Origin: Eutypa lata
Lineage: Eukaryota > Ascomycota > Sordariomycetes > Xylariales > Diatrypaceae
DNA: 64,000 nucleotides
Assembly: GCA_022661535.1 (NCBI GenBank)
Contig: JAKULF010000004.1
Coordinates: 2,170,001-2,234,000 of the forward strand
Direction: 5' to 3'
A model generated the notes under the pieces. It had not been told where the DNA came from, did not search any database, and worked only from the letters and a program-made list of their open reading frames with translations. A program made the translations under genes and the position numbers. Numbering within the stretch: position 1 is the stretch's first letter; every line of letters begins with the position of its first letter. This document shows, piece after piece, positions 44,708 through 56,147 of this stretch.

Positions 44708-46611
44708 TCTGCCGACAATTCGTTGTTTCCCTTTGCGTCGTTGGAAGGGTGTTTTGAGGAGCTTTGCCCACAAATGGGGGGATGATACTTCTTCTTGAGT
44801 CTTTCTCTTCTGATCGAGGTCACTTTTTTTGTCTCTCGGAATTGTAGAAACGGCGGAAAGAAGTTAAGTTCTTCTCCCACTTTGCCTGTCGACATCTCTT
44901 CCACCCTGGAAACGAAACCGAACCGAACCGAACTTGCGCGGAAATATTGCTTGGCCGCCGCCTTCGATCGAAGCCGTCTCTCCGAGATGTCTGGCGTTTC
45001 TTGCCGCTGATGCTGTTGATGCGATGCGATTCGATTGAGTTGGCTAAGTAGGCAGGAGAGGGGGAGGATGGGACATATTTGACGATGATGACGGCTTGAT
45101 TATCTCGAGACAATACTCTCGAGGTGACGCCTGTTGTCATTGTAACTCTTCTGACAATTCATATTCTCGGACACTTCGGTGCTCCGACTACACTACATAG
45201 GAGAGTCGGGCCGGTCCGCTATGACACCGGTCCATTATTCTACCGTTCTGTTTCATTCAATTCGATATTAGAGACGCGGTGTGCTTCAGGGAGCAATCCA
45301 GATTGTCACTGCTATCTGAACGTACACGCATGTCTTATGTTGGGATGAAAGAGTAACGAAATCTTAGAAGGGGATTAGGTTTGGAGGGTTTCTTACCTTC
45401 TCGAGCCCCTATTCGGCTGCCTAATTGTTCCTTTGTTATTAGAAGGTGTTTCCCCCTTTCTCATCCGTCGACAGTCTCGCCCCTTCTCTTTGAGCGGGCT
45501 GCGGAGATTAGAGAATGCGATCGGAAGGGGGTTTTTACCTGTATATATATATATCTGGTTCTTCTTTTGGGATATCCGTCTGGGGTGGTCAATTTAGTAA
45601 TTGTAGTACCTACAATCAAGCAATACACTCGATTGTTTCTCAGAATTATGACTGTTGATGCTTACCGTGAAATCAACTACATGCATGACATGACCGTATA
45701 GCTCTATGTATGCACTCCTTGGTCCTAAATTTCATGTACTGACAACAAATTATCTTGTCCGTCAGTAAGTAACTATAAAACTTGTACAAGACCGGGGCCC
45801 GGCGAGCGACCGAAGGCCAGTGTTGCTCACATTACATCGGTGTTGGAGTAGGAGTCTAATCCATATCCTGCCGCCCAGATCTTGTTGTCTTCCCATGACA
45901 ACAGTAGTTCACAGGTAGAACTAACTACGCGATAGATCGTATGCGGGAAGTCACTGGAGAGCAACCCCTTTCATTATTTCTAACACATCACCGCTTGCGA
46001 AGTGGGGAGCCGGGGCATTAACTACTAGAAACTATGGCATAGTACTTAGCTAGCTTATGACTAGGTACTCTTCCAAATAGATAAATTTGCATAGAACAGT
46101 CGGGTATAATTAATTGTCTTAACAGTGACTCATACGAACTTGAACCCGTCATGATACAAATCAAAGCTCGCTCCCTCTTCACAGTCTCTCTCACATTAAA
46201 TCCATAGCTTCAGATAGGATTTAGGGTCTATGTTTACTATCTACCTTGAATAGGATGTACAGTGAAAAAGAAGACATCGTAACGACACGCAAAGCAGAAT
46301 TAGGATCCAATTAACAGTCCTCGCGTATGGTCTCCAGCGCCGCAGAGCCATACGAAGAAATCTGCCCTTATAAAGCCCCATCCCGGCTTTGAGTGAGCGA
46401 ACGTAGGATACCGTGCCTCGATATCTCTATCTTGGGACCTCCTCTGCCTATCTAAATGCCCAAATCTTTCACCTTCCAAGAAACCTTCTAGACAGTCGGA
46501 GGATGATAGCCTGCGTATCGAGGCTGATTAACGTATTCGGTATCGCTTATGGGTTGCGTTGAGGGGGCGGGTGGACCGGAGAAGCGGGCGACGGGGAATT
46601 ATAGGGGTGCC

Positions 46612-47423
46612 TTAAAAGGTACCTCGGGCGCCTCTCTTTTCGTCGATGAACCGGTACCGTTCGCGCTCCTTTCGGTCCTTGAGAAGGGCGGCCATGGACA
46701 TGATCAGGAAAACCTGAATGCCGACCATACCGAACACAGCAGTGAAGATATTGTCCACGAAGGTGTTTCCGAATGAGCTGACAGGCGTAACACATCCCTG
46801 CTGGAGGGCCGCGGCCGCCGGGCTCGGGCAGGTAGCGTCCGTGATGAAGGCGGGGGAGGTGCTGTTGAGATAACCGCAGCAACCGAACTAGAGATGAGTT
46901 AGTTAGGCGGACTGGTCTAAGTGATATAGCTGTGGCGGGGACCGCCGTAATAGTACTTACCGCCGTCTGCATGAGCTCCTGAACAGTGCCGTCTTGGGCG
47001 TTCCAGATAGTTCCAAAGTTATCTCGCATCTTCAAAGTGACCATCCACAAGTCCAGACCAATAGCCATGGTGAAGATGGCATTGATGACGATCAGGTACC
47101 CAGCTGTCTTAATCCAGGTTCGACTGCCGGTTGCCAACCCCGGGAGGGTGATTAGGAACGCGATAAATGTGAAGATGGCATTTGCGATACCAGCTATTCA
47201 AAGTGGTCAGTAACTCCGCCCGAAGGGCCTTGCGCAAGACTGGAGTATATTTACCGTTAAATGGGAACGTGCGGTACAGGAGATCACGAGCAGCTTCCCG
47301 TCCTTCCGTCGGCGCCTCGAAGGCAGTCTGTCGCACGATGACACAGAACCCCAGCATAATAGCACCCATCGACACAAACAACCCATCCATCACCATAAAC
47401 GACGCCAACACTTTGTTTACCAT
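46612..47423 (-). CDS. PLS1: Tetraspanin, PLS1-type
   Basis: Fungal PLS1 tetraspanins are four-helix membrane organisers needed for penetration-peg formation by appressoria in several plant pathogens. Exons 47255-47423, 46961-47193 and 46612-46887 join to 225 residues, the length I recall for Pls1. Introns are 61 and 73 nt (GTAAAT to AATAG, GTAAGT to TCTAG). Helix 1 is in MVNKVLASFMVMDGLFVSM and onward. Helices 2 and 3 are in NAIFTFIAFLITLPGLA and YLIVINAIFTMAIGLDLWMV. The large loop opens with the diagnostic FGCCGY at residues 135-140 and has further Cys in TDATCPSP and GCVTPVS. Helix 4 is GMVGIQVFLIMSMAALL. The tail is charged (KDRKERERYRFIDEKRGARG). The alternative is the related Tsp3 subfamily; the subfamily call is from memory, the tetraspanin call is firm. 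Confidence 0.88.
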
Positions 47424-49081
47424 TTTGAATTATTTCGTTTCGAGGCCGTTCAGTTTCCAAAAAACAACAACTACTCCTCCACTGCTTAAAACTTTCAATT
47501 CTTTCTTTCTTTCTCCTCCTATCTCTCCAACAAACAAAGCGTAAATCGTAGGAATCGAAACTGACGACCGGCGTCTTGGGGTAAATTAGTCGCTGTCGAA
47601 GCGGTCGGTAATAAAAAAGCGATTTAAAGAATGTACGTCGAAATCGATCGACTTGGATAAAGCAATATCCTCTCCTCGACGGGAAAAGCCTGAGGGGGGA
47701 GGGAGATCGGTACGAATAGAACAATTAGAAGAAACGAAGAAGAAGTGAAAAAAAGTGTATTAGAGAAAATAATGCATTATCAGCCGGATAATTACAAGAT
47801 AGAACGGTAACTAAGCGCCAGGCCTTTCAAACAAATGTCTTTTCTTGCTACAGTTGTTCAACCGCCTAACGGCACCGAAAAGCCTGTAAGGAGGATACGA
47901 GTTGAGACAATTGGCCGCGCAGAATGGGCTGACTGGCCCAGCCTGCCAGCAGTTTAGAAACGCACAGGAGATGCCCATAAACCATCTAAGCCCCACCTAC
48001 AAACCTACAAACCTACAGACCTACACGCCTTTCTCGTTAAAGCAGCGCTGCGCAGGAGAGTCTCGAACGTCGCAGCGAACTCGAAATCCATCAGGGCCCC
48101 CAGCCATGATGTGACAGCCCCTGACACTTCGAGTTTCAAAGCGTGTAGGGGAATCTGCGGCGCATGGTAGCGACTGGAAACTTGCTTTAGCACGAGCCAT
48201 ACAGCGCACAGTGTCCAGTGCAGCCGCCAAGGGTATCCCTGTCGCCGTGCTTAATGGGCTCGTGCCGCACATCCAATCATAGGAGGCCCTGCTTCAGAAT
48301 TCGGTATTACTGAGAAGAATCGGATCATTATCCGTCTAAAAGCACGATCCAGACGAGGAGAGCTAGAGCTCTAACGAAGTACGAGGGACGTTGAGGCCTA
48401 TCCCTGTTTCGTTTCTGGTTTGGCCAATAATTAAGTTGTGGGCTACTTCAGGCAATAGGTTAGTTAGTATGTAGTAATACCTGAGGGACTGGAGGATTTT
48501 AGACGTATCAGTCATGGGTTGAGAGCCGCACGATGAGGCTGAGAATAGGCTAAGGTCTAGGAGAAAGCCGACGATTGTCTGAAGGGCTGATGAGAAGCTA
48601 GTAGCTGATGGAGGATGGACAGTTCTTGAGCGAGTCCCCGACCTTGCCGATGCCGCCCACATCCCGTGTCAGCATTTTCTCAACCATCACGCCGCTTCCG
48701 CCGAAAGACGCGGGGCGGGATCTTCGATTTCTTTAGCCATTTTTGGTCAAGAAGCTCCAATTCCAATATATAGTTAAAGATTAAGTACTTACCGAGTAGA
48801 GTAAAGGTCGGGGACATTTTGAGAACTCATGCATACCTACACACATTTCTAACTACATACCTAACTAGATACCTACTTACTTTCATATCGGTGTTTTCTT
48901 CCTTTCACTACCTCCTTTTTCTTGAATGCGATTTGTTTGTCGACGCTATCCGCCCATAGTTTCATATTCTATGCAGGTATGATCGGATTAAGGATAGGAT
49001 AACGAGCACCTCACAGAAATAATTTCAAATCAAAACTAGCCGCCGACCTACCTACCTTGGTAGCTTAGAGAGCCACTGACA

Positions 49082-49083
<2 letters not shown>

Positions 49084-49110
<27 letters not shown>
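49084..49110. repeat. (CTG)9 trinucleotide repeat
   Basis: Nine perfect CTG units following ATG. It is not inside a convincing reading frame. Confidence 0.95.
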
Positions 49111-49113
<3 letters not shown>

Positions 49114-51019
49114 AACCACCTCTTTTGCCTCTAGTTCCCATGCAGGAATCGGGTAACGACCGCGGCGGCGGCCGTGGCAGTATGTGGCCATTAGGAACAC
49201 AAGGAGGAAACCGGCCGACTGGCGGCAGCTTGCATATCGATCGGATGCAGGCCATGTACCTACCTAATTTATGAACGCCTGAAAGGAAAACACCAACAAC
49301 GTCGAACCCAAGAATCCGGAATCGTGCGACCATGAGAGGAGGCCGGTATGCATGCCAACTTACTCTCGGTTGTTGTACTTCAGGATGCGTAGCATGAGTG
49401 GTAAACAGACTGACTGGTAAACACGAAAGATTTAATAACGTGCGCGAAGTTAGCGGTTGAACTGCACCCCCAAGCCCGATCGGATTCATGGCGTACAATA
49501 CATATCACATGCTGCTACGCGATGGCATATTGTGTCGTGTCTACTCACTCAGTAACTAGGTTAAATTCGAGGAGCCGATGGCGGAATTCAGCTCAAGTAG
49601 GCAGAAGGAAGGTTCTGTCGCAGTACATGAATCTGAGATAACCACCTGAGTAATGAAGCAACCAGACTACGGCAATATGGTCGTATCCGTGCCTGGCATT
49701 TGAACATATGAGGAACATTCCAAATATCCCAAAGCCCAAGCTCATTGGGATTGTGTCTTGGTTGACGCCTTGGCTTGACAGTCAAGTACATCCATACCTA
49801 CTTACGTAGTAGTCATCTTGAGAGCCTATTAGCAATGTCTAGGCGTAAGAAAGATCTGCAGAATTGCCTATAGTAATACATGTAATTATGTTTATTTATT
49901 TCTAGTTATTCTTCATGGTTTGTAGAGATCGGACTAATAATAGGTACCTGCTTCATCTGTTTCAAGCGTTGGGTCTCTAGCTTACTGTTTCGAAATTGTC
50001 TGCCGTGTAAGCATCGTCGTCGCCTCAGTCGGCCGGCAAGGGTAGGGTAGGTAGTGGGTATGTAGCAGATGATTCTTATCTTCAACCATAACTACACTTG
50101 TACATATGTATTGACTAAGCCTCGCGGGGTCTTTGAACACCTTACCTCATGACGTTAGACTGAATCTATTAGTAAGGTCCAATAATATGCTACGGAGTGA
50201 TTATATTTGAACATAACCTGGACCGGACAAGTAGGTAGACAGAAAGTTGACCACTCGACGGCTTGAAATCAAAGGAGAGACCAGTAAGACGCTGTCATCT
50301 TGTTAGTGCCAACATTTATAAGTTAACTGCTAGGTCTCGACAGTAATTTTGCGAGTGCATTAGGGTACCGCCCAAGTCTCAGTCGTCCCACATTACACCC
50401 TTGTTGCCCTTCAGAGGCTAATATGCCTCTGCTCGGCATCAAATATCCTTCACCGAGTCGAAGGAACAGCAATCGCCGCGCTAAGCTGCGCGTAAAAAAC
50501 ACGGGAAAAAAGCGAGAGGGAAAAAACACATGTCGACACGACACCTATTAATTCCGCCAATCTTCAGATACATACCTACCTAGTAGTACCTTCGTCTGCA
50601 CTGACAGGTAACGAGTCATGTAGTGCCAGAAACCTTGTCTATTCTACCGAGGACATCCTGCCTACAATACAACATTTGGCCTCTCCCTCACGGATGGAAT
50701 AGTTATGTTGAGTCCCAGTTTGTACCAACTAATCACCCGTATGAAGCACGTTGTCGCACAGGTGCAATCATTGTCATCATGGACCCAACAGGCGGAAGGA
50801 AGTGCACGAAGCCACCGCACTATGTATAAGCGCAATTTGGCGATACAATTCCTAATAGTGTGTGTAGTCAACGCCCGCGTATTGCGCTTGAAAGCAGGCT
50901 CTAGCAAGCATTACCTGGACACTTCTGAGTTGCTGTACCGAAGTCATAGCACTCACTAGAGAGGGAGGGGTTGACAACCGAGAGGGCTGGTGCATTAGGG
51001 TCAACGCTACATACATGCA

Positions 51020-51041
51020 TACATAAGTAGATACTTATGTA
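51020..51041. repeat. Near-perfect hairpin palindrome
   Basis: TACATAAGTA and TACTTATGTA are separated by two bases: a 10-bp stem with almost no loop. Confidence 0.75.
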
Positions 51042-51212
51042 GCTGACAACGCGCAATAACTAGTACCTACCTAGTGCTTACGGGGGTTAGTGGAAGTGGA
51101 TAACCCTGCAGCGGTTCCCCTATCTGGACTCTTGGAACGATTCTATTGGAGGTTTTCTTCCACCTAGCTTACAGAGCCCATGGTCTATGCGGTCTATGTA
51201 TGTACTACATAT

Positions 51213-51245
51213 GTAGGTAGGTAGGTATGCATGTATGTATGTATT
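51213..51245. repeat. (TAGG)n/(ATGT)n tract
   Basis: TAGGTAGGTAGGTATG runs into ATGTATGTATGTATT. Confidence 0.85.
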
Positions 51246-54200
51246 GTACCAGTAATATGCACTAACGCATAGCGGAGGCACAGAGCCTCCGAGTCCCCCA
51301 ATTCCGTGAACTTAGGTATCGAGGTAGAACATCCGGCAGTGGTCGACTCGGCGCAATTGATGTCTTCTGCGCTCACTTGACTGACTGCAAGGTAGCGTGA
51401 GATGCAACTCTGATTGGCGTATAAGCTTTATAGCGTGCCAAGCGCGATGTATGTATGTAGTTGGGCAAGGTTCGCCTACGTAGCACATAACTAAACCAAA
51501 GGAACTTGCCATTCAATAATAGCCTAGCAAGATATAATACACCTATATCCTTCGCTGCGCTGGGAGATAGAGATTCACGGGCTTGGGGGTTAGGCTATTG
51601 GAGTCTCCCATCCTGCATACTTAGTACATACATAAGAAACCCGGCACATGTGTATGTGAAGAAATTGTCATGTGTAGTTTGTAAGTCAAGGGCCGAAGCA
51701 CCGTCAACTTCCGTACCCTTTCTAGTAAGCTCGGAAAGCGTACTCTGTCTGCTCTGTCTAGGTACCTACATAATAGCTTCAGACTGTAGGATCAATCTTT
51801 AGGTCGTTGGCTTGTAGTACATGCGCGGTGTCCAAGACCTTATTTTGGTTAACGCCACCAGGTAATCGGCATTAATAGACCGATGATGCAGAAATATATT
51901 TATAGCTTGATTACTCCAATACCACCTTTAATTTGTGCAGTACCATAGTAAGTAGTTACACCCAGCAGCTACGTACATTTACAAATCCACCACGACAAAC
52001 ACAACCACATTCATAGAAGCACGAGATGAGGCATCATAACTACTTACATAGTAACAAGAAACTATTCATTGCTTCATTCAACAGGTCAGTTATTGCAAAC
52101 TTATCGTTATGTTTCTTAAACGGTATAGCAGTGTAGCTCTGGGATAATATTACGCCACTTAATGTCAGTTTCGCTGCAAAACCTCGGATCCCGACATTAT
52201 CAACTGCAGCGAAAGACTCGACCCGCATGCACTGCTGCCGATCTGGAGACATTGTCAACTTTAGGTACCTACCTACATAGGTACATACTTATATTTGCCT
52301 ATCATCTTCTGTACCACTGTGCTTCATTGAGCAATTAGCAATTCAGGCAATTTGATGACTAAGAGATAACTACGTTAAACAAGTTGATGATACTATATTC
52401 TCCCACTTCACTCTTGTGAGCTCCTAATGAATATAATAAAGACCCAGAGGATATACTTATGTCCCTAACTATACATAGTTGTATAGGATGTGTGTAGTAA
52501 GAGCTAATCCTTGGCCGTTTGACAATTACATACATAGGCGATAAGTACAGCACCGGGTTATCAGATCTAATCACGACATCCCACCCACGTGTAGATACTT
52601 TACAACCAGCCATCCAAGCCTCCAAGCAATAATTACATGGAATATAGATGGAGTTGCTTTCCCATGTTCATTACAGAACATGGTATATAGTTATCCTATA
52701 AAAAAGGAAGATCGTATCCAGAAAAGGACAAAGATTGTTCTTGTATAAGCATTTACAAAGTGCTAGCCAGCTTACAGATGGACGGACGGACATGCAACCT
52801 CGCATATTGGAATGAACTTCATTTTGGAGAAAAGGACAAATGCAACAATTATAACTGTAGGGACTATCTTTGATTACATTGTTACCTTTCTCCGCCAAAA
52901 TACAGTTTATCATATTAATACTTGCCTATGTACACACTGGGTGCCACTGATATAGATGCATACATTTACTACCACCTTCCCTTCTTCGGCAAAATTAACC
53001 CAGTACTGACCCAGCCTCCAGTGTTCTTCCCATGCTATTCTTGCCTTTTGCTCCATTTTATTAGCCCATTACCGCCAATAACCATACGGCATCCTTCGTC
53101 TAGCTCTAGATCCACACCAAGCTAATCACTCCCCGCTCTTACCCCTATACAACGTGCAATGCACTGTACATGTTAGCATGAAGGTAGTGTCTGTCAAGTG
53201 TCTATGTGGGTATGCACTATTGAGTCCCACTGTATTCCTTCTTCATCGTTAGTAATTCTGGTGCATAAGGTACACAGGGTTTTGTATGTAGCAATGGTTA
53301 CTTTAAAGGAGCGATCAATAAATTCTTGCGCAATAATAGGTAGTGTAGCGTGGCATAAATACATGCACAGCTGTGTATATACATGGATACGATAAGATGA
53401 TAAAATACTGGACATGGGCCTTGAAGACCCTACATATCTCTTACATATTGTAAAATCTTAACAGGCCCTGGTTATGTACATACATACACACACTAGCAAG
53501 TGATCAGTGGTTGACTTGCAGAAAGTGTGATGAGTTTGGTTTTAGGCGGGTCCAGTCAACTGGGGCAAAAACTGGGGATGATGGCAACTCCCCACAGAGT
53601 CGATAGAGTCCACAGAGTTTTGAGCACCTTCAGGCCCTCTGCTCCTTTCCTTTTTAAATGCTCTGCGGCCGTGTCAAGCAAGAGCCCGTGTGCTACCACC
53701 TCACTATCCTCTTTTCAACCATCCCGCATTCACCTTTCCTTTTCAATCAAGCCCCAAACCAAATCCATACTGATTTACCGTTGGGTTGTTTCTTTGCAGG
53801 GGAACCCGAAACCCAAAAACGTTTATTGAGTTCACGATTGACGTTTACTTGATCGAAACCTTATTCAGTGAGCCACGTTGATCGATTTGAACAAGTCAAT
53901 CTATAACTAGTTACTTGGTTAATTAATTCACTGGTTAGTTGGTCTTCCCACTGAATATTGGTCTTTTCCCTTTGCGTCACATTTCGTGCACAGCAGAGAC
54001 GTCCTCATCCGTCACCCTCGTCACAGCAATTCAAGCACAAGCACCGATTCAAGGTCAAGTCAGTTCAAGTCCAGCTAACATATTGAACCTGTAGGGAGAG
54101 CAAGAACAACTTTGGTAATATCTTGATGCCCTTGACAATATCCGCAACTAGTTTACCTACATACTACCTAACTACCTCACTACTTTCACTTCCATTTATT

Positions 54201-54762
54201 TCAAGAAGTCAGGTCCAATTGACATTTCCATCAATTGCAACTATACTTCAGTAGGCAAAACATATATATAAACTTAAGAGGTATGTACATGACACCGCAT
54301 CCCAAATATTCAGATCATATACAGCATTCTGTTTTTGTTTTTCCCCTTCTAAGTTACCATGTACTTTCGTACTTGACGATTCCGGACTTGTCCAATACCT
54401 AAGTAGGTAGGCAGTCACCCGAAAAGAGAAATCAGAAAGTCAAACAAGACCAATTAGCATCTCAAACATAAGATTCTTCGGCGCGACCAACCTAAGTCAC
54501 CGATATAATACACCTACATTCTAGTCTCAAGTTACTTCCTTTCTAGTCTATATTCTTCTTACTCACCTTCAACGCCACAACTGACTTAACCTGAATTGCA
54601 ATTGCCTAACCCAACTTGATTCAGGTCAATCAATCAATTCAATATCACCACATCTCAATTGAGCGGACTCTCCTCTATTGAATACTTAGCTACTTGCCTA
54701 CTTCAGCAACTAACCACCACTCGGTCCTTTCCCACCTTTCACCTCCCACCCACACACACACA

Positions 54763-54794
54763 CCCTGACACCCTGACAACCTGACACCCTGACA
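54763..54794. repeat. 8-bp minisatellite, four copies
   Basis: CCCTGACA occurs four times in tandem, with one variant unit (ACCTGACA), next to a CA run. It lies about 400 bp upstream of the MCM1 start. Confidence 0.85.
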
Positions 54795-55199
54795 CCTAAG
54801 CGCAAACGCCGCCCCTCCAGTGTTCCCGCTTTACCAATTATCAGTTTTACCCCAACCAAGAGCCACTCATAATAGTACAAGCACAGGTGGTCCTTGCTTT
54901 ACTAGGTAGCAATAAGGACCCACTTCTAACCTCGAGGAAGGCAGAACCTTACAAGTAGACCAAAAAAATAAACTGCCCGAGCCACCCAGCAGCCAGTCGC
55001 CCTTTTTACCGCCTACCGCCTACCTTATTCATTCTACTTCCACTATTTCAATCAAATCAGCGCTCAACGCCAGATCAAGTAAGGTCATCCGCACCACGAC
55101 CAAAACAGTATCTCCACCACTTTTTGCCTTTTTCGTTTCGTGATACCAAAGAGGCTGTAGTAGCATCATACCCAATTCGCGACAAATACCACACAAAAA

Positions 55200-56147
55200 A
55201 TGGCCGACATCACAGACCAACACGACCAAACCTCGCCCAACGAGCTGGACGATTCTCACGTTGGCAATGGCAATGCCGCTTCTAACGAGAGCCGTGGCAT
55301 CAAGCGGGCGCGTGCTAGTATCGCCGACGATGATGACGATGATGACGAGAAGGGTGGCCGTGAGCGTCGCAAGATTGAGATCAAGTTTATTAGTGATAAG
55401 TCGCGTCGTCACATCACCTTCTCCAAGCGCAAAGCTGGTATCATGAAGAAGGTATGTTTATTCTACTGCTAAGAAACCAGCTGCTCCTTCAATTGTTCCT
55501 GCATTGCATGTCTTATCTCTATTTCTCGACTACCTTGTGTCGCGTTTACTATGACGCGTTCCAACCTCCAATCTGTACTTCACAATCTAATCGGCAAGCG
55601 TATTTGCGCTAATTGCCCTACGGACACGTGTATTCTGTCACTCTTGAACCGTCATGCTAATTAAAAATTCCTACAGGCGTATGAACTTTCAGTTCTGACG
55701 GGCACTCAAGTCCTCCTTCTCGTTGTGTCGGAAACGGGACTTGTTTACACATTCACGACACCCAAGCTTCAACCTTTAGTCACAAAAGCTGAAGGCAAGA
55801 ACTTGATTCAGGTTAGTCGGTTCCTTATGTCAACCTGATGTTGTGCACCACCACTAACTACTATCTACTAGGCTTGCCTAAACGCACCCGAACCCTCCTC
55901 AGGCAACGAGAATGGTGTAGATGACAACCAAGTTGAGTCTCCAGAAGAGCCTCCGACCCACCTGCCACCCCAGACGAGCCGACCTGGCATGCCCCAGAAC
56001 CCGCATATGCCACCGAACTACATGCCCAATGTCCCTATGGACCCCTCGCAAGCTCTTGCGTATCAGAACTATGTTCAGCAGCGTGGCAACCAGTACGCTA
56101 TGCCTCCGCAGTCTAGCATGCCGCAGCATGCCTCCCATCAGTCTTAG
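55200..56147 (+). CDS. MCM1: MADS-box transcription factor MCM1
   Basis: MCM1 is the SRF-type MADS factor that controls mating, cell-cycle and development genes with partner proteins such as MAT alpha1. Exons 55200-55451, 55677-55811 and 55872-56147 join to 220 residues. Both junctions are phase 0 (GTATGT to CTACAG; GTTAGT to TACTAG). The N-terminus is acidic with a seven-Asp run. The MADS box (about residues 55-113) shows GRERRKIEIKFISDKSRRHI, TFSKRKAGIMKK, then AYELSVLTGTQVLLLVVSET and GLVYTFTTPKLQPLV. The SAM-domain extension includes EGKNLIQACLNAPEP. The Pro/Gln/Met-rich C-terminus is probably an activation region. The ATG follows ACACAAAAA, a favourable context. Confidence 0.97.

Larger units (their letters stand above)
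41963..46611. other. Gene-poor region, 4.6 kb
   Basis: It separates the 72-residue gene from the tetraspanin 3' end. The first 300 bases are probably the leader/promoter of the 72-residue gene. Scattered frames up to 176 codons (43863-44393) lack domains. A hairpin, TATA box and CT tract at 43899-44115 look like a plus-strand promoter; only short frames follow it. Confidence 0.45.
47424..55199. other. Gene-poor region upstream of MCM1, 7.8 kb
   Basis: No convincing gene on either strand. Frames reach 128 codons (49112-49498, minus) but without an ATG at their start or a domain. Repeats include (CTG)9, TAGG/ATGT tracts, a hairpin and an 8-bp minisatellite. The last 1.2 kb is pyrimidine- and A-rich and is likely the MCM1 promoter and leader. 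Possible content elsewhere: long leader introns, non-coding RNA or decayed transposons. None can be shown by eye. Confidence 0.5.

Noticed and set aside
49112..49498. 128-codon minus-strand frame beside the CTG repeat
   Set aside because: First ATG is internal, composition is not gene-like, and no family is recognised.
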